Shown one piece after another: positions 16,580 through 25,773 of a stretch of DNA of 64,000 bases (position 1 is the stretch's first letter; each line of letters opens with the position of its first letter). The DNA comes from DASWJZ01 sp963792885 (GTDB lineage: Bacteria > Pseudomonadota > Alphaproteobacteria > Rhizobiales > Afifellaceae), in assembly GCA_963792885.1 (NCBI GenBank), contig CAWBXX010000003.1:434001-498000 (forward strand). The letters run 5' to 3'. The notes below the pieces were generated by a model that saw only the letters and a list, made by a program, of their open reading frames with translations, searched no databases and was not told the DNA's origin. The position numbers were made by a program, and so were the translations under genes.

Positions 16580-18526
16580 CTACTCCTCCGGCTCGATGAC
16601 GACGGCGACGACGCCTTCCGTGATCTGCTGGCCCGGCGCGAAGCGGACCGCTTTGACCATCCCTGAGCGTGGTGCCGTGACGCCATGCTCCATCTTCATC
16701 GCCTCAACGCTGAAGAGCGGATCGCCCTTCTCGACATAGGCTCCGGCGGAGACCGCGACTTCTACGACGCGGCCGGAGATCGGCGCGATCACCTCGCCAC
16801 CCGCGGTGCCTTCGTCGAGGTCGCGGTCGAGCGGATCGGGAAAGCTGACGCCAATTTGCGCGCCGCCGCGGATCACAAGCGCTTCGCGACCATCCCAAAT
16901 CGTCTCGGCGTCCGCAGCATATTCAGGCCGCTCGCCGTCCATGGAAATCGCGGTCGGCCCGTCTTTCGACCAGGCGAGGACTGCGGTTATCGGCATACCG
17001 TCGACTTCCGCGGCAACCGTTATCCGACGCGGCGTGACGCCGCCGAGCTCGAAGGCATCGGTCCGCCCCCACGGCCCGCCCACGACGGCGGCAGCCTCCG
17101 CCGCCTCCCTCGCCGCCCATTCGGCCACCGCCGAGGCCGCGAGCGTAGGACGAGGCGCTTCGCCGCCGAGGATCGGAAGCACGCGGTCGACGAATCCGGT
17201 GTCGACGCCACCCGCCCGGAATTCCGGCGCGGCAACAATCGCGGAGAGGAAGGCGAGATTGGTCTTCGGCCCGGCGACGCGGATTTCGCCGAGCGCCGCG
17301 GCGAGCCGCTGCATCGCCTGTTCGCGGCTGGCGCCCGAGGCGATCACCTTGGCAAGCATCGCGTCGTAATAAGGGCTGACGACGCTGCCCTTCTCGACGC
17401 CGGAATCGACGCGGAGCCCCGGTCCCGACGGAAGCGACAGCATCAGCAGCCGTCCTGTCGACGGACGGAAGTCGGCAGCCGGATCTTCCGCGTAAAGCCG
17501 CGCTTCGATGGCATGACCGCTGAACGCGATCTCGTCCTGGCGCCGCGGCAGCGTTTCGCCGGATGCTACACGGAGTTGCCACTCGACGAGGTCGATACCG
17601 GTCACCGCCTCCGTCACAGGATGCTCGACTTGAAGGCGCGTATTCATCTCGATGAAAAAGAAGCTGTCGGGCTGAAGCCCGTGCGAAGCGTCTGCGACGA
17701 ATTCGACCGTCCCCGCGCCCTCGTAGCCGACCGCCACAGCTGCCTTTGTCGCCATCTCGCCGAGCGCAGCGCGCGTCGCGTTTGAGATTCCGGGCGCCGG
17801 CGCTTCCTCGATCACCTTCTGATGCCGGCGCTGGACCGAGCAATCGCGCTCGAAGAGATGCACGATGTTGCCATGCCGGTCGGCGAAGATTTGCACTTCG
17901 ACGTGGCGCGGAGTCTCCAGGTAGCGCTCGATCAGCACCTGGTCGTCGCCGAAGGCGGAAAGCGCCTCTCGCCTTGCCTGGGCGAGCGCGTCGTCGAACT
18001 CGATAGCGCGCGCAACATGGCGCATGCCGCGCCCACCGCCGCCGGCGACCGCCTTGATCAGAACCGGGTAGCCGAGCTCGTAGGCCTTCTGTTTGAGGAA
18101 GTACGCCTCCTGCCGATCACCGCCATAGCCCGGAACGACCGGCACGCCCGCGAGCGCCACCAGCCGCTTGGCGTCGGACTTCGAGCCCATGCTGCGGATC
18201 GCCGCGGGCGGCGGCCCAACGAAGATGAGCCCCGCTTCCACCACTGCTTCGGCGAACGCGGCGTTCTCCGAAAGAAATCCGTAGCCCGGATGAATTGCCT
18301 CGACCTCTGTGGCAAGCGCGGCCTCGATCATCCGGTCGATCGAGAGATAGCTGTCGCCCGCCGGCCCCGCCCCGAGCGAGACATGGGAGTCGGCCTCGCG
18401 CCAATGCGGCCATGTGCGATCCGCCTCTGTCATCACTGCGACAGTGCGGATGCCGAGACGGCGTGCGGTGCCAATGATACGGCGGGCGATCTCGCCGCGG
18501 TTGGCGATCAGAAGCGAATTCAACAT
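16580..18526 (-). CDS. mccA: methylcrotonyl-CoA carboxylase biotin-containing alpha subunit
   Basis: 648 residues: biotin carboxylase domain (1-450) with NRGEIARRI, HPGYGFLSEN, ATP-grasp loop KAVAGGGGRGMR and EMNTRLQVEHPVTE. A BT-like middle region follows, then a biotinyl domain with EAMKMEH, biotinylated Lys about residue 611. It carboxylates biotin for the leucine-degradation step 3-methylcrotonyl-CoA to 3-methylglutaconyl-CoA. The insertion before FFFIEMNTR and GIDLVEWQLRVASGE favour MccA over PccA, and a clear PccA exists at 50656. The beta subunit is 9 kb away at 27900, not adjacent as is usual. Confidence 0.88.
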   Translation of the reverse strand: MLNSLLIANRGEIARRIIGTARRLGIRTVAVMTEADRTWPHWREADSHVSLGAGPAGDSYLSIDRMIEAALATEVEAIHPGYGFLSENAAFAEAVVEAGLIFVGPPPAAIRSMGSKSDAKRLVALAGVPVVPGYGGDRQEAYFLKQKAYELGYPVLIKAVAGGGGRGMRHVARAIEFDDALAQARREALSAFGDDQVLIERYLETPRHVEVQIFADRHGNIVHLFERDCSVQRRHQKVIEEAPAPGISNATRAALGEMATKAAVAVGYEGAGTVEFVADASHGLQPDSFFFIEMNTRLQVEHPVTEAVTGIDLVEWQLRVASGETLPRRQDEIAFSGHAIEARLYAEDPAADFRPSTGRLLMLSLPSGPGLRVDSGVEKGSVVSPYYDAMLAKVIASGASREQAMQRLAAALGEIRVAGPKTNLAFLSAIVAAPEFRAGGVDTGFVDRVLPILGGEAPRPTLAASAVAEWAAREAAEAAAVVGGPWGRTDAFELGGVTPRRITVAAEVDGMPITAVLAWSKDGPTAISMDGERPEYAADAETIWDGREALVIRGGAQIGVSFPDPLDRDLDEGTAGGEVIAPISGRVVEVAVSAGAYVEKGDPLFSVEAMKMEHGVTAPRSGMVKAVRFAPGQQITEGVVAVVIEPEE

Positions 18527-18659
18527 CGCGCTCTTTGTAGCGCGGTTTCGGCCGCCGCGAAGGGGATTGGCTGAACGCGCCCCCCGGTTTGAGGCGGCTT
18601 AACCTTTTCCTGCCAGGGTGGAGCGAGCAGCGCCTTAGTCCCCCAATCCCGGAGTTCAT

Positions 18660-20159
18660 GTGTCAGACCACGCTGAGACCCTGGTCATCGGAGCGGGACC
18701 GGCTGGCCTGACGGCGGCCTATCTTCTCGCCAAAGAAAGCCGCTCCGTCGTGGTGCTGGAGCAAGACCCGCGCTACTTGGGCGGCATCAGCCGCACAGTC
18801 GACCACAACGGCTATCTCGTGGATATTGGCGGTCATCGTTTCTTTTCCAAGGCGCAAGAAATCGTCACGCTTTGGGAGGAAATTCTTCCCCACGATTTCC
18901 TCGATCGTCCGAGGCTCTCGCGTATCTACTACGACGGCAAGTTCTACGCCTATCCGCTGCGCGCATTCGAGGCGCTGAAGAACCTCGGCGTCTTCACGAG
19001 CGCCGCTTGCGTCGCTTCCTACCTCTACGCGCGCACGCGGCCGACGCCAGAGCCGAAGACGCTGCACGAATGGGTGCGCAACAACTTCGGCGAAAAGCTC
19101 TTCTCGATCTTCTTCAAGACCTACACGGAGAAGGTCTGGGGAATGTCCTGCGACGAGATCTCGGCCGATTGGGCAGCGCAGCGCATCAAGGGGCTCGATC
19201 TCGGCGCCGCAATCCGAGACGCCATCGGCAGGACGCTCTCGGTGGGCCGGAAGAGCGGAAGCGACTCCAAAATCAAGACGCTGATCGAGTCCTTCCGCTA
19301 TCCGCGCCGGGGGCCCGGCATGATGTGGGACGCCGCCGCTGAGAAAATCCGCGGCAATGGGGGCACGGTCGCGCTCGGCCGCTCGGTCGAGGAACTGGCG
19401 TGGGACGCGACGAAGCGGCTCTGGACGGTACGAGCGCGTCTTGCCAGCGGCGCGGTGGAAATCTGGACGGCGGAGAATATCGTCTCCTCGGCGGCGATCG
19501 CCGATCTCGCCCGCGCGCTGAAGCCCTCGCCGATCAGCCTCCTCCACGCGCGCGCGCTTCGCTACCGCGATTTCCTCATCGTCGCCCTCATCGCCAAGAA
19601 CGGCGAGCGCATGCCGGACAACTGGATCTACATCCACGATCCGTCGGTGAAGGTAGGGCGCGTGCAGAACTTTGCCTCGTGGTCGCCCGAGATGGTTCCC
19701 GATCCGCGCCACGTCAGCCTCGGGATGGAATACTTCTGCTTCGAAGGCGACGGCCTCTGGTCGATGGCGGACGCGGACCTCGTCGAGATGGCGAAGAGCG
19801 AGATCGCCAGGATCGGGCTGATCCGCGCCGACGACGTCGTCGACGCCTGCGTCATCCGCCAGCCGAAGGCCTATCCGGTCTACGACGAGGACTACATCGC
19901 GCACGTCGAGCAGATCCGCCGCGACTTCGAGATGAGCTTCCCGACGCTGCATCTCGTCGGCCGAAATGGCATGCACAAATACAACAACCAGGACCACGCC
20001 ATGATGACCGCGATCCTCGCGGCGCGAAACATCATCGTAGGCGAGCGGCGCTACGACCCCTGGCAGGTGAACGAGGACGCCGAATACGGCGAGGAAGGCG
20101 TCGCCGGCGCCAAGGAGGCGCTCAACAGCGAGCGCATGGTGCCGCGCAAGGTTGCCTGA
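18660..20159 (+). CDS. NAD(P)/FAD-dependent amine-oxidase-type oxidoreductase
   Basis: 499 residues from a GTG at 18660 with GGAG upstream. It opens with the Rossmann FAD motif VIGAGPAGLTAAYLLAKE and the second motif GGISRTVDHNGYLVDIGGHR. FFKTYTEKVWGMSCDEISADW is typical of a group annotated as protoporphyrinogen-oxidase or UDP-galactopyranose-mutase-like, often found with glycan genes. The C-terminus has the FAD-contact stretch HKYNNQDHAMMTAILAARNI. No glycosyltransferase lies next to it, so the substrate cannot be named. Confidence 0.85.
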   Translation: MSDHAETLVIGAGPAGLTAAYLLAKESRSVVVLEQDPRYLGGISRTVDHNGYLVDIGGHRFFSKAQEIVTLWEEILPHDFLDRPRLSRIYYDGKFYAYPLRAFEALKNLGVFTSAACVASYLYARTRPTPEPKTLHEWVRNNFGEKLFSIFFKTYTEKVWGMSCDEISADWAAQRIKGLDLGAAIRDAIGRTLSVGRKSGSDSKIKTLIESFRYPRRGPGMMWDAAAEKIRGNGGTVALGRSVEELAWDATKRLWTVRARLASGAVEIWTAENIVSSAAIADLARALKPSPISLLHARALRYRDFLIVALIAKNGERMPDNWIYIHDPSVKVGRVQNFASWSPEMVPDPRHVSLGMEYFCFEGDGLWSMADADLVEMAKSEIARIGLIRADDVVDACVIRQPKAYPVYDEDYIAHVEQIRRDFEMSFPTLHLVGRNGMHKYNNQDHAMMTAILAARNIIVGERRYDPWQVNEDAEYGEEGVAGAKEALNSERMVPRKVA

Positions 20160-20186
20160 GCCACCCTCACCCTCGCCCCGCGAAAG

Positions 20187-21869
20187 TCAGGCGAAGTAGA
20201 GGCGCCGCGCCCTGCGCGCACTGCGGTCGTCCGGATCGAAATAGGGCTTCGTCCAGTCCCCGTCCTCGATGAGCGAACCCTGGTGCATGTCCTCCGGCTT
20301 TGCGCCGGGGTTCTTCGCAAGAAAGATCGCCACCGCCTCGCGGAAGGCGTAGTGGGAATAAAGCCGCATGTACTCGCCGAGATAGATGTCCGCGACACGC
20401 TTGTTGTTTTTGATGACGAGCATATTCTCGTCGTTTGTGTCGGTGCTGGCCTTGCTGAAATTCGCCGAGCCCGTGACGACGATCGGGCGGTTCGAGAGCG
20501 GATCGACCAGCATGAACTTCAGATGCACCCAGCGCACATGCACGGCGCTGCTGATCCGGTCGAGCTCCTTCAGCCATTGATCGAGGCCGGTGACCGAGAT
20601 GCCGTTGCCGATCGCGATGACGACATTCTGGCGCCTCTGCAAAGCGCGGATCGCGGCGATCTGCTTTTCCTTCTTCGCGCCGTTCCACTCCTTCTCCATG
20701 AGACCGTAGCGCAGCACGGAATCGTTCCGGCCGTAGACGTTGCGGAAGGTCTCGTTCATGCCGAACGCGAACGTCATGAAGAGCGCGTCTTTCGCGCTTC
20801 CGGCCAGTTCGCCATACCAGTCGAGCGCATCGACGTTGGCACGCGGCGAGAACACCGGCGCCATGTTGTGGAAGAACTTCGTCGCCGGCGCCGGCGTCTC
20901 GTCGATCGTCCAGGTCTTGTATTCGCTGCCCGCATGCGTGTCCGGATCGCTGGTGAGCTTCTCGTGGAAGTCCAGGTATTTGCGCGCGATGTCTTTGTCT
21001 TCGGCGATGTGCGTGCAGTTGGCGTGGCCGAAGAGCCCGTTCTCGGTAAGGTTGGTCGATCCGAAAAGCACCGACTGCGGCTCGCCGTCCTTCAGCAGCA
21101 CGAGAAACTTGTTGTGCATCAGCGTGCCGTTCTTGCGCGGCGTCGTCGCGGTCTTGAGCTTGGCCGACTTGATCGCCGCCTCGTTCCGCTTGTGCGGCCC
21201 CGACCCCTTGTCGATGTCGTCAAAGACAACGTCGACATCGACATGCCGCGCCGACTTCGCTTCGTGCAGCGCGTCGAGTACCGTCGGCCATTGAAACTCG
21301 TAGAACGCGCCCTTGATCGCGAATTCCGGTCCGGTCGCACGCGCGATGAAGTCGGTGAGACTTTCCACCAACCCACGTGACAGCCAGTCGTAGGCCGCCT
21401 GCCCGACGACGCTCGGCTTCCGGTTCTGGAAACGCCGCGCATATTCCTGCGTCGCGACCGAGCCGCGGTTGAAGTTGATAACGTGTGTCGCGCCTTCGAT
21501 CGGCTCTGTGGTCACCGTCACCTTGACGGAGACGCGCTGCTCGAGCGCATCGGGCGGGCCGTAGAGCGCGACCACCATGTAGGTATAGCGGTAGCCGGGC
21601 TTGGCGCTGTAGTCGGACCACTGGAAGGTCTGGTACGGGTGCCTCAGGCTGGAGAACTGCTCGCCCGGCGCTGGATGCGGTTCGACGCTCGCGAAGACCT
21701 TGGTCCCGCGCATCCAGTAGGTTTCCTGCTCGACGTGGTCGGTCCGCTTGACGGCGAACCCTCGCAGGCCCTCGCGCAAGCTCTCGGTGATGTTGAGCCC
21801 GAGGATAACGACGTGCGAGCCCGCCACCGCATGCACCGAAAGCCCGCCACTGCTGGCACGTTTCCGCAT
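20187..21869 (-). CDS. phospholipase D-like domain protein with N-terminal fibronectin-like region
   Basis: About 560 residues from the ATG at 21869, behind GGGAGGGCGG; an upstream start at 21914 is possible. Residues about 40-150 look beta-rich and Fn3-like (YRYTYMVVALYGPPD). Two PLD half-sites follow: HNKFLVLLKDGE with GSTNLTENG, and HLKFMLVDPLSNRP with GSANFSKAS. The second matches HxKxxxxD exactly; in the first the Asp is displaced by two residues. No signal peptide is evident. PLD-fold enzymes include phospholipases, nucleases and cardiolipin synthases. The solo context does not decide among them. Confidence 0.82.
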   Translation of the reverse strand: MRKRASSGGLSVHAVAGSHVVILGLNITESLREGLRGFAVKRTDHVEQETYWMRGTKVFASVEPHPAPGEQFSSLRHPYQTFQWSDYSAKPGYRYTYMVVALYGPPDALEQRVSVKVTVTTEPIEGATHVINFNRGSVATQEYARRFQNRKPSVVGQAAYDWLSRGLVESLTDFIARATGPEFAIKGAFYEFQWPTVLDALHEAKSARHVDVDVVFDDIDKGSGPHKRNEAAIKSAKLKTATTPRKNGTLMHNKFLVLLKDGEPQSVLFGSTNLTENGLFGHANCTHIAEDKDIARKYLDFHEKLTSDPDTHAGSEYKTWTIDETPAPATKFFHNMAPVFSPRANVDALDWYGELAGSAKDALFMTFAFGMNETFRNVYGRNDSVLRYGLMEKEWNGAKKEKQIAAIRALQRRQNVVIAIGNGISVTGLDQWLKELDRISSAVHVRWVHLKFMLVDPLSNRPIVVTGSANFSKASTDTNDENMLVIKNNKRVADIYLGEYMRLYSHYAFREAVAIFLAKNPGAKPEDMHQGSLIEDGDWTKPYFDPDDRSARRARRLYFA

Positions 21870-22018
21870 CCGCCCTCCCGCCGCGGCGGATCGCAGGCGA
21901 CCCGCCGCTCTCATCCTTTGGTTGCAGAGGCTATGCCCTCCGGGGCGTCATATTCAATCGAAATCATGATGTGCGGCGGCGGGTTATGGTGCCCAGCTTC
22001 GCCCCATGCACCCGCAGG

Positions 22019-23414
22019 TCAGCAGGCCACGACATTAACCGCGAGGCCGCCCTTCGAGGTCTCCTTGTAGCGCTCGCTCATGTCGAGCCCGGTCTGCCGC
22101 ATCGTCTCGATGCAATTGTCGAGCGGCACGAAATGCGAGCCGTCGCTGCGAAGCGCAAGCGACGCGGCCGAGACCGCCTTCACCGCGCCGAGCGCGTTCC
22201 GCTCGATGCAGGGCACCTGCACCAGCCCGCCGATCGGGTCGCAGGTCATGCCGAGGTGATGCTCGAGCGCGATCTCCGCTGCATTCTCCACCTGCGCATT
22301 GTTGGCGCCGAGCGCCGCAGCAAGGCCCGCCGCCGCCATTGCCGAAGCGGACCCGACCTCGCCCTGGCAGCCCACTTCGGCGCCTGAGATCGAAGCGTTG
22401 TGCTTGATGATGCCGCCGATCGCGGCAGCGACGAGCAGGAAGGTGCGGACGCCCGCGCGGTCGGCGCCCACGCAGTGTTCGAGGTAATATCGGATGACGG
22501 CGGGGATGACGCCGGCCGCGCCGTTGGTCGGCGCTGTAACCACGCGCCCGCCGGAGGCGTTCTCCTCGTTGACCGCCATGGCGTAGATGGAGAGCCAATC
22601 CATGATGCGGTGCGGCTGCAGGCTGTTCGCGCCGTGCTCGGCGAGGAGCTTCTGGTGGATCTCCTTCGCCCGCCGCTTCACCTTGAGCCCGCCCGGAAGC
22701 TCGCCCGACTGCGCGAGCCCGCGGTTCATGCAGGTATCCATCGCCTGCCAGATGCGGTCGAGGCCCGCGTCGACATCCGCGTCGGGGGCACGGGCGACCT
22801 CGTTCGCTCGCTTCAGATCCGCGATCGAAAGGCCGGAGGCTTTGCCCATCGCCAGCATCTCCGCGGCGCTGGCGAAAGGATAAGGAACTTGCGGGTTTGC
22901 CGCTTCGGCGACTGCAATCCCCTCGCCGCCCGCCGCGGCGAGCTCATCGGCTCGGGCGACGAAGCCCCCGCCGACCGAGTAGAAGATGTGCTCGGTAAGC
23001 GTCGCGCCTTCGGCGTCGAGCGCGCGGAAGATCATGCCGTTCGCATGGCCGGGAAGCGCCGGGCCATAATCGAAGCGAATGTCGTCCGCCGGATCAAAGG
23101 CAATCTCGGGCAGGCCGACCGCAGCAAGCGACTTCGACTCCGCCAAGCCTTCGAGGATCGCCGGGACGCGATCTGGATCGACCGTGTCGGGCGCCTCGCC
23201 GGCAGCCGCCAGTGCGATCGCGCGATCCGTGCCGTGCCCCTTTCCGGTGAAGGCAAGCGAGCCGTGCAGGCTCGACGACGAGGCGCCTGGCGCGGCCGGC
23301 GAGCGGCCGCAGATCCTCGTCGACGAAGCGTCGCGCGGCCACCATAGGCCCGACCGTGTGCGAGCTGGACGGCCCGATGCCGATCTTGAAGATATCGAAG
23401 ACGCTCAGGAACAT
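22019..23414 (-). pseudogene. sdaA: L-serine dehydratase (iron-sulfur type), one frameshift
   Basis: Deaminates L-serine to pyruvate using a [4Fe-4S] cluster. From the ATG at 23414 (AAGAGGG upstream) the frame gives MFLSVFDIFKIGIGPSSSHT, the beta domain. At about 23273 one extra base follows the Val-Val codons. Skipping it gives SLHGSLAFTGKGHGTDRAIA and then the rest without a break. Catalytic-domain features are NGAAGVIPAV, the cluster-Cys region CDPIGGLVQVPCIERN, and a C-terminal Cys that inserts in the active site. Repaired length is about 465 residues, normal for the single-chain enzyme. Likely functional if the extra base is an error. Confidence 0.88.
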
Positions 23415-23421
23415 GGTGCAC

Positions 23422-23439
23422 CCTCTTAACCCTAAGAGG
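23422..23439 (-). promoter_or_regulatory. inverted repeat overlapping the sdaA ribosome binding site
   Basis: CCTCTTA-accc-TAAGAGG, a perfect 7-bp inverted repeat 8 bases upstream of the sdaA start codon. On the minus strand the 3' arm contains the likely Shine-Dalgarno (AAGAGG), so a hairpin could mask ribosome entry, or the repeat could be an operator. Confidence 0.35.
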
Positions 23440-23595
23440 CGGTTGCAGGAATGCTCCGCCGCGACATGCCGGATTCGCGGGCGCGCCGGGCGGTTATGCG
23501 TCAAGGTAAATATCTAGAATACAGTTCAATTCCCGACGAGATGGCGTAGCTCGAAGTCAGTCCAAGGAGCGGACCGGACTTTGAGGCGTCAGGCG

Positions 23596-23754
23596 ATGCA
23601 AAGCGCAAACAACAGCGAGAAGCGGAACGGGCACGCCCAACCGCATGTGCTGGTCGTTGAGCCGAACGACTCGCCGCTCGCGATCGTCTATGTCGGGATC
23701 ATCTGCTGCGCCGTGATGGCGATCGTCGCCGTCGCCGCCGCCACGCTCGGCTGA
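23596..23754 (+). CDS. small single-pass membrane protein, 52 residues
   Basis: ATG at 23596 opens a 52-residue frame: a polar, Asn/His-rich N-terminus (MQSANNSEKRNGHAQPH), a short strand VLVVEPNDSP, and one C-terminal membrane helix (LAIVYVGIICCAVMAIVAVA with a Cys pair). The upstream AGGCG is a weak ribosome site. It ends just before a hairpin at 23804. I recognise no family. Predicted only from composition and position. Confidence 0.45.
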   Translation: MQSANNSEKRNGHAQPHVLVVEPNDSPLAIVYVGIICCAVMAIVAVAAATLG

Positions 23755-23803
23755 TTAGCCGCGCGCTCTCCGCACACGATCATCACAATTGCACTGCCGG
23801 AGT

Positions 23804-23825
23804 AGCCTCCCGTTCGCGGGAGGCT
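23804..23825. terminator. bidirectional hairpin between the 52-residue gene and msrB
   Basis: Perfect 9-bp stem AGCCTCCCG / CGGGAGGCT with a TTCG tetraloop between two convergent genes. No T-run follows on either strand, so it may act as a Rho-assisted or weak intrinsic terminator. Confidence 0.55.
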
Positions 23826-23848
23826 TCGCGATTCCGGCGCGGGCTGGG

Positions 23849-24361
23849 CTAGCCGGTCGTCAGCGAAGCGCCCGGGTGGAAGAGCAGCGCGACGCCGTTG
23901 ATGCAATGGCGCTTGCCGGTCGGCTGCGGGCCGTCGTCAAAGACGTGGCCGAGATGCCCACCGCAACGGCGGCAGTGCTCTTCCGTCCTGACCATCAGGA
24001 ACGAACGGTCTTCCTTGAAGGAGACATTGCCGGCGATCTCTTGCCAGAAGCTCGGCCAGCCCGTGCCGCTGTCGAACTTCTTGTCCGATTCGAAAACCGG
24101 CAGGTCGCAGCCGGCGCAGGCGAAGACACCCTCGCGATGCTCCTCCAGAAGCGGGCTGGTGAAGGGATGCTCGGTCCCTTCCGTGCGCAGCACGCTGAAC
24201 TGCTCCGGCGTCAGAATCGCCCGCCATTCGTCCTCGGTCTTCGTCACTTCGAAAACCTCTGCGTCCTCGCTTCGCGCGCGGCCAACGCCGAACTTGGCGG
24301 CAAGCGCCGCGATCCCCGCGAACGCGGCGCCGGAGAAGAGAACTTCGCGCTTCGTCATCAT
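23849..24361 (-). CDS. msrB: peptide-methionine (R)-S-oxide reductase, exported form
   Basis: 170 residues. An N-terminal hydrophobic segment after a Lys-Arg pair (TKREVLFSGAAFAGIAALAA) points to export. The MsrB fold follows: YFCAGC-type zinc site CAGCDLPVF, FDSGTGWPSFW, second zinc pair CRRCGGHLGHVFDDG, and the active site RHCINGVALLF with the catalytic Cys. It reduces Met-R-sulfoxide in proteins. The exported form suggests protection of periplasmic proteins, but its usual partner msrA is not adjacent. Confidence 0.94.
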   Translation of the reverse strand: MMTKREVLFSGAAFAGIAALAAKFGVGRARSEDAEVFEVTKTEDEWRAILTPEQFSVLRTEGTEHPFTSPLLEEHREGVFACAGCDLPVFESDKKFDSGTGWPSFWQEIAGNVSFKEDRSFLMVRTEEHCRRCGGHLGHVFDDGPQPTGKRHCINGVALLFHPGASLTTG

Positions 24362-24538
24362 GTCGAACTCCGTCGGTCGTCGCGGACCGGCTCGCCGGAA
24401 CCGCGAATTCCCCAGAAATGTAGTGGGTAGCGGCGCGAGCGACTAAGGCTTTCGCGTCACGCCCCTTCAATCCGAAGTGAGGATTTCCGGCGCTCGAAAC
24501 GCCGCGCCGTGAGGGCCCGTTCCGGCAAACAGGCGGCC

Positions 24539-25117
24539 TCAGGCCGCCATCGCCACCTCTTTCTTGCGCCCGACGCGCTCGATCATCTCCGCGATATCGG
24601 GGCGGCGGCGGATCTGCTCGGAATAGTGCCGGCGGAGCGCCGCCATGAGCCGGCCTTCCCGGTTCAGCAGCGAATCGGCCATGCCGATCATGCGTGAGTT
24701 GGGCCATGCTTGCGGCCTGATCTCGCGGATATGCTCGAAGATCGTGTCCTCGTCCGTATCCGGTCGCGCCTCGGCCAGGAGGATCGTCATCGACGCCGTC
24801 GAGCGGGAAATCCCCGCGTGGCAGTGGACGAGGAGATGCGCGAGCGGATCGTCGATCGCCGAGGCGAGACCCTTGCCGAATTCGAGCAGCGCCTCGATGT
24901 GATGCGGCTCGGGCGGCATCAGGCCCGGCTGCGGATCGATCACGTCGTCGAAGCGGAGCGTGAGCCGCTTGTGCGGCCCATATTGCGCGAAATCGGCGGG
25001 TTCCGGGAAGTTCGGGTCAAGGATCGACAGGACATGCGTAACCGACGCGTCGCGGAACGCGCCAAGCTCGGTCAGACCACAAATCGACAATTGGCGCTTT
25101 GGCGCGCTGGCGGACAT
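24539..25117 (-). CDS. protein tyrosine phosphatase-family protein
   Basis: 192 residues from the ATG at 25117, with GAAGGAGA upstream. The Cys-x5-Arg P-loop is HCHAGISRSTAS near residue 98, and the likely general-acid loop is RFDDVIDPQPG. Rhizobiales carry this dual-specificity-like family with no known substrate. The C-terminal helices include RRRPDIAEMIERVGR. The gene stands alone between msrB and the YvlD-like gene. Confidence 0.85.
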   Translation of the reverse strand: MSASAPKRQLSICGLTELGAFRDASVTHVLSILDPNFPEPADFAQYGPHKRLTLRFDDVIDPQPGLMPPEPHHIEALLEFGKGLASAIDDPLAHLLVHCHAGISRSTASMTILLAEARPDTDEDTIFEHIREIRPQAWPNSRMIGMADSLLNREGRLMAALRRHYSEQIRRRPDIAEMIERVGRKKEVAMAA

Positions 25118-25263
25118 GGGATTCTCCTTCGCCGGGGAGATAGTCACGAAGTGTGGCGGGCGAAAGACGGCAGATCGGCGCACGCGGCACCCCGGCAACG
25201 CGCACCTTAAGGCGGCTCCGCTCGACCCGCGGGCCTGCTGCGGGCTATGGTTAGCGCCGCCGC

Positions 25264-25660
25264 ATGACGAAAGGCGAAGAGATGAGAGGCCTGCTTCTTC
25301 GGATCGTGATCGTGGCGATCGGCCTTTGGGTCGCCTCGAAGCTAGTCCCCGGCGTGGAGATCACTGATGCTTGGTCGCTGCGTCTGGGCGGCGCTCCTCC
25401 TCGGCATCGTCAACGCCATCGTGCGGCCCGTGGTGATCCTGCTTACGCTGCCGCTCACCATCCTGACGCTGGGACTCTTCCTGCTCGTCATCAACGCCGC
25501 GATGCTCTCGCTCGTGGCCTGGATGCTCCAAGGCATGACCGTCGCAGGCTTCTGGTCGGCGCTCTTCGGCGCCATCGTCGTCTCCATCACCGGCTGGATC
25601 GCCTCCGCCTTCATCGGCGACCGCGGCCACGTCGAGGTGATGACCATCGAGCGTTACTGA
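25264..25660 (+). pseudogene. YvlD/phage-holin-4-like membrane protein, one frameshift
   Basis: The first part, MRGLLLRIVIVAIGLWVASK with VPGVEITDAWSL, starts at ATG 25264 or 25282. The frame breaks at one extra C near 25381 and resumes as VWAALLLGIVNAIVRPVVIL, LTLPLTILTLGLFLLVINAA and LVAWMLQGMTVAGFWSALFG, ending in DRGHVEVMTIERY. This is the PF04020 four-helix family (about 130 residues). Those proteins affect envelope stress sensitivity in some bacteria and are not real phage genes. The shift falls between the first and second helix. Confidence 0.85.
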
Positions 25661-25773
25661 GCGCTGCGGCGTCAGGCTGCGATCCGGGACGATCTCTCCC
25701 GAATCGCGCTACCTTTACCGGCTAAGCGTCAGCCCAGTTCGGTCCCCGGACGGCCGGCGCGGGGAGGTTGCCT

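Noticed and set aside
25264..25660. Phage lysis cassette suggested by the holin-family name
   Set aside because: PF04020 proteins are common chromosomal membrane proteins, and no phage genes or endolysin lie nearby (the GH25 lipoprotein is 19 kb away and anchored).
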